From Calcarisporiella thermophila CBS 279.70 (taxonomy: Eukaryota > Calcarisporiellomycota), in assembly GCF_041956535.1 (NCBI RefSeq), contig NW_027192191.1, positions 557,267-621,266 on the forward strand: DNA of 64,000 bases. The letters run 5' to 3'. Both the position numbers and the translations under genes were made by a program. Of this stretch, positions 10,020-20,547 are shown one piece after another; the first letter of the stretch is position 1; every line of letters begins with the position of its first letter. A model generated the notes under the pieces. That model saw only the letters and a list, made by a program, of their open reading frames with translations. It searched no databases and was not told the DNA's origin.

Positions 10020-11145
10020 ACACCTTTTTCTTTTTTAATTACTTTTTCACCCCTTATCCTATCTACCTGCAACTCTACTCTTTATCTCCATTCCTCTCCC
10101 TCTCTCTTTCCCTCTTTCTCCTCCTTCCTCTCCCTGCCAGCCCTCTCATTTGTTTTGATTTCTCTACTCTTCTTCCCATACCTTGGTTACAGGTTAGAGT
10201 GTGTATGGGTCCAAGTATACCCGTACTCGATATCTCCTCCTGTGTTTCCGACTATTTTTTACCCACTCTCTTTTATCACCTTTCTCTGCTTTCCATATTT
10301 TACTTCCACTGCTCTATCCGATACCTCCCCCTCCCCCCCGGAGGCAAGATGGATCTTTGATCTCTCTTTCCTTTTCCACCTCGGTTATTTTCTCTCCCTA
10401 TTCCGAATCTCTTCCGTCCTTCCCCCCCTCCCCTTTGGTCCTCTCTCGGCTTCTTTTTCCTTCTTAGAAAAGGCGTGCGTGCTGGCCTCTTTCCCCAGCT
10501 TTAAATGAGGACAGATAAACACGGCCAGAAAGCGCCCGCAAAAAACCCGGCTCTTTCAAAGCAGCAATAGAAACCCCTCCATACAGATCCTACCCTCAAC
10601 TCCCAAGAGAAACATGGTTATGAAAATTCTAAAAAATGTAATCTTGTTCGTGTAAGGAATAGCTTTGTGTCATGGTGGCGAAGCACATATTGATTCCACC
10701 GTATTATCCAGTCTCAAATACACTGCCCCTCCCCTCCCATCATCTCAAAGAGTGTGCTAGTCGGCTGGTCGGTAGAGAGAATTCTCCACTCTCACCACTC
10801 TCTTTCATCTCTCATTTTGTATTTTTTTTTTGATCGTGGTGTGCTTCATCCTAAACAATTTAAGAAGTGTTAAGGCATTGGGTCATCCATCTCTGTCATC
10901 TATTTTTATCGGCGACAATAGAAATCTTTTGGCTGAGAGGCATTCCTTACCCTCCCCTCCCCCTTTTGATCTCTTCTCATCTGAGCTTCATCCTCGCCAT
11001 AATCACTTCATCTCCCAAATTCATCCCGCTCATTCCACTCTCTTGATCTGCCCTAAGCCGGTGATCGCCTTAAGATATCCCCTTAGTCATCCGCACTTCC
11101 AACCCTCTTTGATTTTTCCGAGCCTAAATTCTGGTGAGATCGTGA
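10020..11145. other. Pyrimidine-rich spacer upstream of the Sel1-repeat gene
   Basis: From about 10020 to 10500 the plus strand is an almost continuous C/T tract. This produces long open frames (up to about 168 codons) made of Leu, Ser, Phe and Pro that are compositional artefacts. Extended pyrimidine tracts are typical of fungal core promoters and leaders. The rest, up to 11145, is also C/T-rich and probably the 5'-UTR of the next gene. Confidence 0.5.
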
Positions 11146-12473
11146 ATGAATAACTTCGATACACAGTCGGTCAAAAGCGGCACAGCCCCGGTCATGGGGG
11201 AGGCCATCTCTCGATCGCCAACCCCCTCGATGATCATGCCCTCTCCTGGGCAGCCGGGAGCTGGCAGCCAAAGCAATCTTTTCCAGCCGCTCTTGAGCCA
11301 TTCGCATCTGAAGCCGGGCCACAATGCCTCCCTCCTCTCCTACTCTCAGACCCTCGAACTCTATCGTCAGAATGCGCGCAAGACCAACGATCCCAATTTA
11401 CAATTTGATTTTTCGGTATTCCTCGTAGAGGCATCACGACAAACCGAAGATGACACACAACGACAAGAGCTCATGGACGAGGCCACCAAACTGCTACGAC
11501 AGCTCTCCGGAAAGGGGCATGCCGATGCACAATTTTATCTTGCCGAGTGCTACACGGCGGGGCTCTGCTCTCCCAAGGGCAAGAAGGAGTACGACAAAGC
11601 GTTTCCATTATATGTGCAGGCATCGAAGCATTCTCATCCGGATGCTGCGTTCGAGGCCGCAAAGTGCTACGAGGAAGGGCTGGGCACACGGCGCGAGCCG
11701 GCCAAGGCCCTACAGTTTTACCGGAAGGCTGCGACGGCCAATCATCCCGGCGCCATGTATAGACTTGCCATGGCCGAGTTGAATGGTGAGCTTGGCCTGA
11801 CAAAAAATCCGCGCGATGGGGTAAAATGGCTTAAACGGGCGGCCGAGGCAGCCACCCCAGAATATCCGCAGGCACCCCACGAGCTTGCCCTGCTGCATGA
11901 GAAGGGGATCGACAATGTTGTCTTCCCTGATGCAGAATATGCGGTCTCCCTATATGCTCAGGCTGCCGACCTTGGTCACGCGCCTGCCGCCTACCGCTTG
12001 GGCGAGTGCTACGAATACGGCCGCCTCGGCTGTCCGCAGGATGCGACGCTCTCCATCCACTACTACACGGTCGCTGCCCAGCAGGGGCACAAGGAGGCCT
12101 GTTTTGCCCTGACTGCATGGTATCTGGTGGGATGCCCGAACGTCCTCCCCCAATCCGATGCGGACGCATATGCGTGGGCATTGCGTGCGGCTGAAAAGGG
12201 GCTTCCCAAGGCCGAATATGCAATCGGCTATTTCACAGAAGGTAAGCCAATGGGATGGTTCGACTTCACTGGAATTCTTTTGGCTGACATCTCTTGAACG
12301 TTTATTTAGTGGGCATCGGGGTGGAGAAAAATCCAGAGGAGGCCATGGAATGGTATAAGAAGGCGGCTGAACATGGCGACAAGCGCGCTCTACATCGTTT
12401 AAATGGCACCATGCCGGTCGAAAAGAAAAAGACAGGAAAGCGAGGTTCATCGGAAGAGTGTGTGATATCTTAA
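11146..12473 (+). CDS. Sel1-repeat chitin synthase regulator, CHS4/SKT5-like, with CAAX box
   Basis: Two exons, 11146-12241 and 12310-12473 (419 aa). After a Ser/Pro-rich N-terminus of about 90 residues come six to seven Sel1-type TPR-like repeats, with recurring blocks such as DAAFEAAKCYEEGLG and EEAMEWYKKAAEHGDKRA. The protein ends CVIS, a CAAX prenylation motif, as in yeast Chs4/Skt5, whose farnesylated C-terminus helps bring chitin synthase III to the membrane. Repeat type, length and CAAX end together support the family. Which of the several fungal SKT5 paralogues this is cannot be told. The final exon is needed to complete the last repeat and to reach the CAAX box. Role by analogy: adaptor or activator of chitin synthase at growth sites. 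Confidence 0.85.
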
Positions 12474-13258
12474 GGGATACTTTCGCTCTCGTGCGAGTTT
12501 TTAAAAAGGGGGTTTCTTTTATATTTTTTTTGTCTCAATTCACATTTATGTCTTCTTTTTTCTTAATCTTTGTTGTTACTCTTTAAATTATTTTTCACAC
12601 CATCTTTTCTTGATCTTGGTCGTTTTTTTTTTTGACTATTTTCTCTCTTATTCTCCTTTTCTTTTCTCTTTCCCAGAATTTTACCAAACATATGATTGTT
12701 TTTCTTTATGCGACAAAAAATTTCTCTTTTATCTCCCACTATTTTGTTCTAGAGTATATATTTATCTTGATATTATAAACAAGAGTGGATGGATCTTCTA
12801 CAAGCGAACAATAGATAAATATCGATTTTTGCCAAGAGAACTTCTTTTGTCAGGAGGCTCAAACGCGAGGGCATTTCCACCGATCGGCACCCCTAAAGTC
12901 ATAAACGTGGATCAAGCCTTCGTGGGTTCCCGGGGAGGGAGACCTCTCTCTGCATGAGAATGAAAAATAAATATATATATTTTACTTTTCTAAAAAAAAT
13001 CGCAGAACAACGGCAGAAGGAAATGATTGGAACAAGTACATTAAATAGTTATTTTTTAAAATAAAAAACGAAGGTAATACCACAAGCCTAGACTCTGACA
13101 ATAAATAGGTTTATAAGAGACAAGCGAAAAAAAAGGAGAAAAAAAAAGAAAAAGGAAAAGCAAAGCAACAAAAAGCACATGAAACCCGAGCATACAAACA
13201 CATACTCACCCGCGCAAGTATAAATATAAATAGATGTATGTATTTTCCAGTACGGAAT
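12474..13258. other. Convergent intergenic region (3' ends of two genes)
   Basis: Lies between the Sel1-repeat gene (+) and the SH3-RA gene (-). It is AT-rich, with T-rich tracts on the left and A-rich tracts on the right, as expected for two 3'-UTRs facing each other. A 115-codon open frame at 12610 is Phe/Leu/Tyr-rich low complexity and is not supported as a gene. Confidence 0.55.
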
Positions 13259-16200
13259 CTAAAACACTACCACCGCATCCTCCAGGATCCGATCCAACTC
13301 CTCGTCGAGCTTGTCCAACATTCCCAGCGTCTCCCGGAAGATCTCCTTCACATCCTCTCTGACCCTGACTCCCTCTCGCTCCCGCTCTCGGGCGTCCAAC
13401 GGGTCGGATACGGTCGAAACGGGCCTTGGAGAGGTCTGGTTCTGCAGATCAATCCTCGCCGACCCACGAACAATCACCATCAGGTCCTCGAGGCCAAAGG
13501 AGTCCGAGATCAGCCAGGAATCTCGGACCGACATGCGCTTTGAGCGACGGCGCTCGCGGCGCTCCTCCGTGGCCGTCGGTGGAGGGGGCGGCTTTGTGGT
13601 CGCAGTGGCTGGTGCCTGGGATTTAGGCGCATCCTCGGGTGATTGGGGTTGAGGAGGGGGTTGAGGAGAGGGGCCAAGAATCGGGCGTTGTGCAATGTCC
13701 ATGGGCACGTCCTCTTGAGCGGCCATGGGGGTGGGGGGCAGCGGGGTAGTGGGAGGGAGGCCTGCAGGGCGATCGAACCCGCTGCCATACACTGGGGATA
13801 CCATCGATCTTGCCGAGTCATCTGCAGCACTTGCCGGCACTAGTCCGTTTTCACGGGCACCAGGGGGGGACAAGTCTGCGATGGCTTCGTCGAGTTTGGC
13901 AAGGGCATTCTGAGCGCCGGTAAGCTGCACCGTGTCCACAAACACTTTGGTTTCGACCGGAGCAGGTGGGATGAGTCCTTGCGGCGATAGCTCCGGACCT
14001 TCTTCAAGTGCCATCCTCAGTGCGTTTGCATTCGGCATATCCCGCAAACTGAGATCCATCATTTCACCCTCCATTCCAGCCAGCTCCCGCTCCATCCAGC
14101 CAGCATTTTCCTCCATCCTAGCCTCCGGGGCTGCACGCTTCTCCTCGGGAGACATCATTCTCTCCACCGCTAACCGCGGCGACTCGCCTCGGGAAACAGC
14201 AGGGCTCACCTCCATGAAGTCGGTGGGAGAATTGTCCGTCCGAGTGACAACGGGCGAGGGCGCAGTCATTTTGAGGGTGGGCGATGGTTGGCGCGGATGT
14301 TGTTGATCTTTTGACGCCTCATGGCGTGGTTGCTCTACACTGGGCGGGAGTAGCCGCTTCAATACGAACGAGGCATTCGCATGCCGCGTGCAAATGGGTG
14401 AGATGGGCTCACCCGGGCGTAGCGTGTACTCCTGCCCTCCGAGGACCACGGCTAGCTTGTAAATTTCGGTTTCTTCGTCGGCCCGGTTAGCCTGGAAATG
14501 ATCAAGTGCCTGCGCCAACACCTCCGAGGCAACGGCGTCTACTCTAATGGCCAACACTGAGTCAACACGGTCCCTTTCCGAGCCCGAGTTGGGGGCCACG
14601 GATCGTGCGCTGGGCCCATCCTCAGGAAACATAGAGATGTGGATGCGGATGACTTGGGGCGAATTATTTGTGGCGTTCACGGGTGGAGAATCCGACGCCA
14701 TGGGCGCGGTGAGAGATTGGGGAGGTGGCTGAAGAGAAGCCTGCGTAGGAGACATTGCCCTTTGAGGTGGGAGTTTCCTGTTCAGCAAAAACTTAATGCC
14801 AGCGTCGTCCTGGCTCTTCTCCCCCGGTTGCGAGGAGCGCCTTCTAAGGTTAGCATTTTGAGAGGAGCGACGATTAATAAAATATTGCATGACATCCAGG
14901 GGTCGGTCCAGCGGTTTAATGGGATACAGTTCTGGACAACAAATGAAAAAGGATTAACCTGGTCGGCATGCATTCAACGAAAAAAAAACGTAAACGGTTT
15001 GCTTACCCCCTTCTGTCGTCGCGACGCTCAGATAAAATTCCTCTGGATTCGCCGGCGATCCGTCCGCTTGTAGAACGTTGAACCGCGAGAGCGTCTGCTG
15101 CAAGAGCTCTCCTGCGGTTGTGTCGTAACTGACCAACGCTGTCTTGAAGGCAGACCCCAGGTTCATGTCTTTCCCAGCGAAAACCCGCACAACGCTTAAA
15201 CTAGAGCTGATATCCATCGGCGACAGCTCGACAGAATCTTGTCGCGAATCCAGCGCTGAGTTTGAGGACTGCGAGCTTGTGATCGAGGTCCGGTCGATGG
15301 AAATTATGTCGCTTTCTTCAGAAGCTATCGATGGAGCTGCAGACGACCTCCTCTTAAGGCCGCGTGAAAACAGGCGTTTGAAGGCATTTTCTTTGCGCGG
15401 TGGTTCCTTTTTGGCAAGGGTACTTGCACTCTTTCCATCAACGTCGCTAACGCTTATCTGAGGTCTTCGCTCTGCTGGCTGGATTCCACCGGGGCTTCTT
15501 GAGCGTTGTGGTTCCTGTTTTTGATCTAACATATTATCATAGGGGGCTGATTCATCATCTCGTGCAATAAGGGGTGTAATGTTGAGGCGTATTGTTTGCG
15601 AGTCATCAGCCAAGTCCAAGGTGGGTTTACGTTCCGGCGCCCCCGGTTGATTTTGTTGAGGCCGAAGCTCTTGTTTTTGTTGCGCCTCTGTCTGCAGCTT
15701 TGACTGCACAGGCTCTTGCTCTCTATGCTGCGATTGCCCGGCATTGTCATCTTGTTCTGACTCTTCATCAGAATCACCGCTATAATTGTCGTAGTCTTCC
15801 TCGAAATCATCCTCGAAACCTGATTCCTCACTGTCACAAACGGCCACTGGGGCAAACGACACCCCCTTTTTAGCCTTGGTGGACGGGGTATTTGGTTCAG
15901 ATCCTGCTGCTATAAGGGATGGAATTAACTCTTGCAAGAACTAAAAGCATCAACATCAAACAGGTCAGAGTATAGTTGGAGAATGAAGTGCAAGATCTAT
16001 GTTACCTGGACGTTCTTGTGCTTGTTAAGTCTCGCTAGACGTTCATAGGGAGTCTGAATTTGAAAAAGTTAGCCCCCGGCCAAGCAGAGAGATACGCAAT
16101 CCGTATTGTTCTCACCTCGATATTCTCGGCGGGTATATAGCCAATTTCCGCTGTTCGCACCACTTTTACTAGCCACCAATAGCTATTTGAATCATCTAAC

Positions 16201-16541
16201 AAGTGTAGAGTATCATTGCGCACCACTGTCACTTGTCCTTTTACTGTTGCCGGGAAAGGGTGTATTGCATACACAAGGTTGAAATCGATATCCTCGTCGG
16301 GGATGGATGGAGACGAGGGCTCATCCCCATCAAAATCAAAATCTTCCTCATCCTCATCCGAATCGGGCTGATCGGGGTCGTCGGCATCCATCACTCCATC
16401 ATAAAGGCTGTCATAGAGGCTCTCGCTCTGTGCGGAAGACATGGAGGCTTCGCTCGGGGTTGTGGAGAGACGATGCATCTGCTGATGTTTAGAATCACTT
16501 GGTGAAGTGATTTCGATTCTAAGGGGGGATGGGGCCGCCAT
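13259..16541 (-). CDS. SH3 and twin RA-like domain polarity protein, Bud14/Tea4-like
   Basis: Four exons (16116-16541, 16006-16053, 15007-15940, 13259-14931) give 1026 aa. An SH3 domain occupies about residues 75-140 (DIDFNLVYAIHPF, then LLDDSNSYWWLVKV and GYIPAENIE), followed by PYERLARLNKHKNV. The LLDDSNSYWWLV signature is shared with Bud14/Tea4-type polarity proteins. Two ubiquitin-like Ras-association-type folds follow: about residues 385-490 (VVRVFAGKDMNLGSAFKTAL... to DVMQYFINRR) and a second one after a Ser/Pro linker (VIRIHISMF... to SFVLKRLLP). The C-terminal third is disordered and ends in a helical acidic segment (MLDKLDEELDRILEDAV). Expected role: cell-end marker or adaptor linking Ras-family GTPase signals, PP1 and formins. 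Domain calls are by eye, and the RA assignment is less sure than the SH3. Confidence 0.8.
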
Positions 16542-16804
16542 TTATTGGTTATGGGAGGAAGGGAGTGATAAATATCTTGCCTCGTTCTCCCCTTTCACAT
16601 ATATGGTCCCTGTTCCTGAAAACCAGAACGGGCTGCGAGGAATAAAAAAATTAAAACTGAAACCAATGATCAGCCCATGCCTATTTAAATTAACTAGAAT
16701 CATCCATATTGGGACGGCCGATTTTGTTCATAAGATCGGAAATTCGCCTCCTCCCATTAAAGCTACTACCCTTTGTATTGTTATTGTCACTTGCATACTT
16801 CATT
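16542..16804. promoter_or_regulatory. Bidirectional promoter between SH3-RA gene and UBLCP1-like gene
   Basis: Only 263 bases separate two divergent start codons, so both promoters must lie here or overlap the neighbouring leaders. An AT-rich block with TATTTAAATTAA occurs at about 16681-16693. No other element is recognised. Confidence 0.5.
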
Positions 16805-18215
16805 ATGGGGTCTGATTCCGCATCCCGTGACATCATTCCTGTGATTATACCCAGTGAACCCCATACTCACGCCACTTCCAATCCCTCCGATGCCATCCCC
16901 ACATCATCAACTCCCAAGCGAAAGAGCAATTTGGTCGAACTTGTAGTCTCTTGGAATGCTCGCAAGTATTCACTGTCAATCCCAATCGATTCCACGGTTG
17001 GCGAAGTGAAACTCCTTCTTTCCGAGGTCACCAGTGTTCTTCCGAAGCGGCAGAAGATAATGGGCCTGGTGAAGGGCAGATTACCGGAAGATGACGCAGT
17101 GTTGGAAAATTTGCCACTTAAATATAAGGGTTCAAAGGTGGAATTTATGATGATCGGTAAAGTGTTTTATTTAGATTCGCCTTAGTTTAGATTCGTGTTT
17201 ATTAAATCTCTGCCATCAATAAAATTAGGAACCCCGGAGGCCAACATTATCAAAGATCCGAGCGAGTGCTTGGATCTCCCTGATGTCCTCAATGATCTAG
17301 ACTGCACATATATAGATTATTTCCCTGATGATGAAGGAGCTGCGAGAGATCCAAAGAATAGGGAAAGGTTACGCTCTGCTATTGAAAAAGTAAATGTCAC
17401 ATGATTATAACTGAATTCCAAACTCCCGTGTTCATTGCCCTTTTTCGAATAGACAGAGATCCGCATCATCAACCCGCTCCGCGAGGGCAAACGTCTTCTT
17501 GTGCTCGACTTAGACTATACGATTTTCGACTGCAAATCCCCAGCCAACCACATCGGCGAGCTGGTCAGACCCGGAACGCACCTGTTCCTTGCTGCAGCCT
17601 ATGAACACTATGATATCGTCATTTGGAGCCAAACGAAGCTGAGCGCTCTTGAAGCAAAGATTACAGAGATGGGCTTATTAACAAGCCCACATTATAAAAT
17701 TGCTTTTGGTAAGAGAGACGTCGGAAGGGAACGCAAATGGTATTTATCTCAAGCCCATTTTATGCAGTGCTAGATATCACCAGCATGTTTAGTATTTCCA
17801 CGCTTAAATCCGGCAAAACTTACCGTCACCAGGTCAAGGCCCTTGAGGTGATATGGACAAAGCTGCCCCGGTATTCGGCACGCAATACCATCCATGTTGA
17901 TGACTTGTCTAGAAATTTTGCAATGAATCCCAAGTGTGGGCTCAAAATCACAGCCTTTAAAAACGGCCCACTGACTCGACACTTGGACCGCGAGCTTTTC
18001 TTTCTTGCACGCTACTTGTTGAGCATTAGTCGTGTAGAGGATTTTAGAACTCTGAACCATAAGGTACTTAAAGCTGGGCTATTATTATACTCATTTTCAT
18101 TTATTTCTACCATGCTCATGCTCTTCTAACATTCCCCCTGACACTGTAGAGATGGAAGAAATACAAAGGCATGGATGAATTTCAGGGCCTTTTAGATGGC
18201 TTTGATCCTACTTAA
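16805..18215 (+). CDS. UBLCP1: Ubiquitin-like domain CTD phosphatase, UBLCP1 family
   Basis: In animals UBLCP1 is a nuclear proteasome phosphatase of the HAD/FCP1 class. Five exons: 16805-17156, 17229-17389, 17453-17708, 17768-18063 and 18150-18215 (376 aa). A ubiquitin-like domain covers about residues 45-120 (SVLPKRQKIMGLVKGRLP). The phosphatase domain has the catalytic DxDxT loop LVLDLDYTIFD, then YDIVIWSQTK, and ends with IHVDDLSRNFAMNPKCGLKI. The last exon gives RWKKYKGMDEF, matching the family terminus. The ATG at 16805 was chosen over one at 16709, whose extension is a spurious hydrophobic stretch. An N-terminal Ser/Thr/Pro tail of about 40 residues precedes the UBL and is longer than in the human protein. 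Confidence 0.94.
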
Positions 18216-18596
18216 TTCATCGTTGCCAGAACATCAAACGAGTGCATATTGCCAGGGCCCGTTACTTACCCCCTACGCACGCCCCACCTAATATTTTCTA
18301 TTTATCGCATAATTTTACCTGATAATTGATTTCTTGCCCCCTTGAGGCTATATCACTTTAAGGCATTTATATCTCTGAAGTCATGTCTTTTTATATGCAC
18401 AGTTGTCCTTAACACGTCTATTTTATTGAGAATGTTGAAAATAATAAACAGATTTCCACCAATAAATAGTATTTATTACAAAATTTTATATACACAAGAT
18501 ATCAAAGTACGTAAATGAAAATAATGTCCAGGGATCGCGGTCTAATTACAGAGGAACAAGATGCAGTGCGAGGGCAACAAGCGATGTAGCGGCTCC
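18216..18596. other. Convergent 3' region
   Basis: AT-rich spacer between the stop of the UBLCP1-like gene (+) and the stop of the AN1 gene (-). It contains AATAAA-like hexamers in both orientations (for example around 18445-18475), suitable for 3'-end formation. Nothing else is seen. Confidence 0.5.
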
Positions 18597-19266
18597 TCAT
18601 TTTCTATTAAACAGCCCAAATCTGCCGGACGATCCACCAGAAGCAAGGATCGGGCTTGCATTCATATTGGTGGGTGGGGCTTCTGCCTTCTTGCTTCTCA
18701 ATAATGCAGCCAAAGCCTGTGGTGTATTGCGTGTGCCTATAGTACTATCATTAGCTGCGCAGTTGTGGTCTGAATAGAGACGATGCTTCACACAAAATGA
18801 GAGTTGACATTTCGAACACACTATAGGAACAAGTACACGAGTGCGGCAATTACGGAATGAGCAGTGATTGGATTTTTTAGATGCATTGCTACCATTGCCA
18901 TTGCCGCTGGTACTAGTTGGGCTGGAGTGGGAAGTGGGAGGACAGCCATCGGATATATGCCTATTCATCTTGATATTTGGATCTTCTCCCCTATTGATCG
19001 GAACAGGTTGATCACAAATCGGGCAGACAGGAACGCGAACATCGAAGGGTGTATACTCGGGACAGTTATGATCTAATGCTTTCCAGTGATCCTGGCTTAA
19101 TAATGGAATTATTAGGAGACATTAGAAAACTGCTCAATTGCATTACACCTGGCATTTTGAACACTTACCAGAAGCTCTGTTTGCAGTATTTACACGAATA
19201 AGGAAGAAAATCTAGTTGGTTACAATCGGAATGTGCACAATGCTTGCCAAGTTCTGGGAATTCCAT
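18597..19266 (-). CDS. AN1-type zinc finger protein, ZFAND2/Cuz1-like
   Basis: Two exons, 19169-19266 and 18597-19095 (198 aa). Start MEFPELGKHCAHSDCNQLDF. There are two AN1 zinc fingers: residues about 10-48, with the C-x4-C pattern, CKYCKQSFC and a His/Cys end (DHWKALDHNC), and about 110-148 (HCSFRNC, CSKCQLSFC, KHRLYSDHNC). A short Ser/Asn/Gly-rich linker joins them, and the tail is Ala/Lys-rich. Proteins with paired AN1 fingers (ZFAND2A/B, yeast Cuz1) bind the proteasome and Cdc48/p97 and act in protein quality control and arsenite stress; the role here is by family. The exon 2 acceptor was placed at AAG|CCAG because this restores the Cys and the finger spacing. Confidence 0.88.
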
Positions 19267-19550
19267 GAGTAAAGCTACTATGATTAAAAGTAATGCAATC
19301 AAACGATTTTTGAAACTGAAGAGAAACCGAAAAGTTGAATTAAATAAGGGGAATACACGCAAGTCCGCTGACGTTCTATTTTTTCTCCTAGGTTCTCTCG
19401 AATCTCAAATAATTATCCACCTTACAAATCTGGCCAAGATAACCGACGTGTGATTTGTCATTCCATGATTTTCTTATGACCATGTGTTAAGCTCAATTGA
19501 TAAATTCTATTGCAGATACCTTCACTCTTTGCATTTCAATAAAAATCACA

Positions 19551-20039
19551 ATGCACATTTATCCCACTCCACGTAATCCCATGCCTTTCCCCTCCGAACA
19601 AAGCTATCTATCCTCTTCTCTCTCCACACAAAACACTCTAGTAGATGATAGCTCTTGGAATACATATATATCATCTAGTTTAAATATAGAGTCAGAACCG
19701 GCAGGAATGCAATCAACCCAAACTGATTTCATGTTCAAAAAGATAGACCCAAAACGTTCAAATGCTCCAAGACGGTCGCTTCTGTCTATGATGATTCAGC
19801 AACAACAATTAGTGGCCTCTTCCAAGTATTCTTCAGACCCTTCACTTTCTCAGCGAGAACATTCGATAAAACAAAATGCTAGAAACCAGAGCTCACAATC
19901 GTCAATGCTCCCTGAGAGTGTACGTAGGAGTCTTTGGTTTGACCGCTATCACCATCAACCATTCCGGATAAAAGAGCGTCAGCGTGTGTACGAGAGCAAT
20001 ATTGTATCGATCTATCCTGCCAGTAACAGATATGGATGA
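19551..20039 (+). CDS. Unrecognised Ser/Gln-rich protein, 162 aa
   Basis: Single open frame from the ATG at 19551; an upstream in-frame ATG at 19497 exists but is followed by an unlikely extension. The protein is polar and disordered-looking. Two short conserved-looking blocks are RRSLLSMMIQQQQL near the middle and LPESVRRSLWFDRYHHQPFR near the end. The pairing of an RR-x-(L/M)-L block with a later (L)-ES-RR-LLW block recalls the C-terminal signature of some fungal GATA-repressor-type proteins (DUF3295), but here the blocks are much farther apart, so this is only a hint. A TTGCAG acceptor-like site at 19511-19516 could mean a missed 5' exon. Confidence 0.5.
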   Translation: MHIYPTPRNPMPFPSEQSYLSSSLSTQNTLVDDSSWNTYISSSLNIESEPAGMQSTQTDFMFKKIDPKRSNAPRRSLLSMMIQQQQLVASSKYSSDPSLSQREHSIKQNARNQSSQSSMLPESVRRSLWFDRYHHQPFRIKERQRVYESNIVSIYPASNRYG

Positions 20040-20547
20040 TGAAATGCAATACCTATTCTTTTTAACACGCAACTAATTCTTCCTCACCCTATTGTACTAT
20101 TGATACTCTTTTTGCATATTCGCGGTGAATAATAGATTTCATTCATCTAAAGACAATGTATTCCTACGATTATCTACCCGTTTTCTCCCATAACTTGCAT
20201 TGTTTGCATTGGATGTATATTTTGAATGATATGTATTCGATGCTACTGCCTACCAACCTGGAGGCATTTTGCTTTTTGTATGCCAAGTGCCCTTGAAAGT
20301 TGTAATTTATTGCTATCGATTGAGAGGTGTATGAATAGAAACTATACAAGAAATAAAAGAGAAAAGCTAAAATTATTTATAGGGTTTTGGGTCGAGTTAG
20401 AATTAAGAGTATATAATGTGATTTTGTGTCGGTCAGGGCTCTGACCGACACAAATATGCAAAGGCAACCCGGAGCACGGGCCAACCGTAATTAAATAAAC
20501 ATTTAAAGACACATATTTTAAAGAGGGGAAAGGAATGAAAGAGTTGA
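20040..20547. other. Convergent AT-rich 3' region
   Basis: Spacer of about 500 bases between the orphan gene (+) and the stop of glyoxal oxidase (-). An almost perfect short inverted repeat (GTCGGTCAG / CTGACCGAC) lies at about 20428-20447 and may form a terminator-like hairpin. No coding signal is seen. Confidence 0.45.
20428..20447. repeat. Short perfect inverted repeat (hairpin) in 3' region
   Basis: GTCGGTCAG followed within two bases by CTGACCGAC. The two 9-mers are exact reverse complements. It lies about 100 bases beyond the glyoxal oxidase stop (minus strand) and about 390 bases beyond the orphan gene's stop. The function is unknown; RNA from either strand would fold into a short GC-rich stem, though with a loop too tight unless the inner bases open. 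Confidence 0.5.

Noticed and set aside
9980-10508. Long open frames (126 and 168 codons) in the spacer after THI5
   Set aside because: They are Leu/Ser/Phe/Pro low complexity produced by a C/T tract, overlap in several frames, and start inside the riboswitch.
12610-12957. 115-codon open frame between the Sel1 and SH3-RA genes
   Set aside because: Phe/Tyr/Leu-rich low complexity in a T-rich 3' region; no splice structure or similarity.
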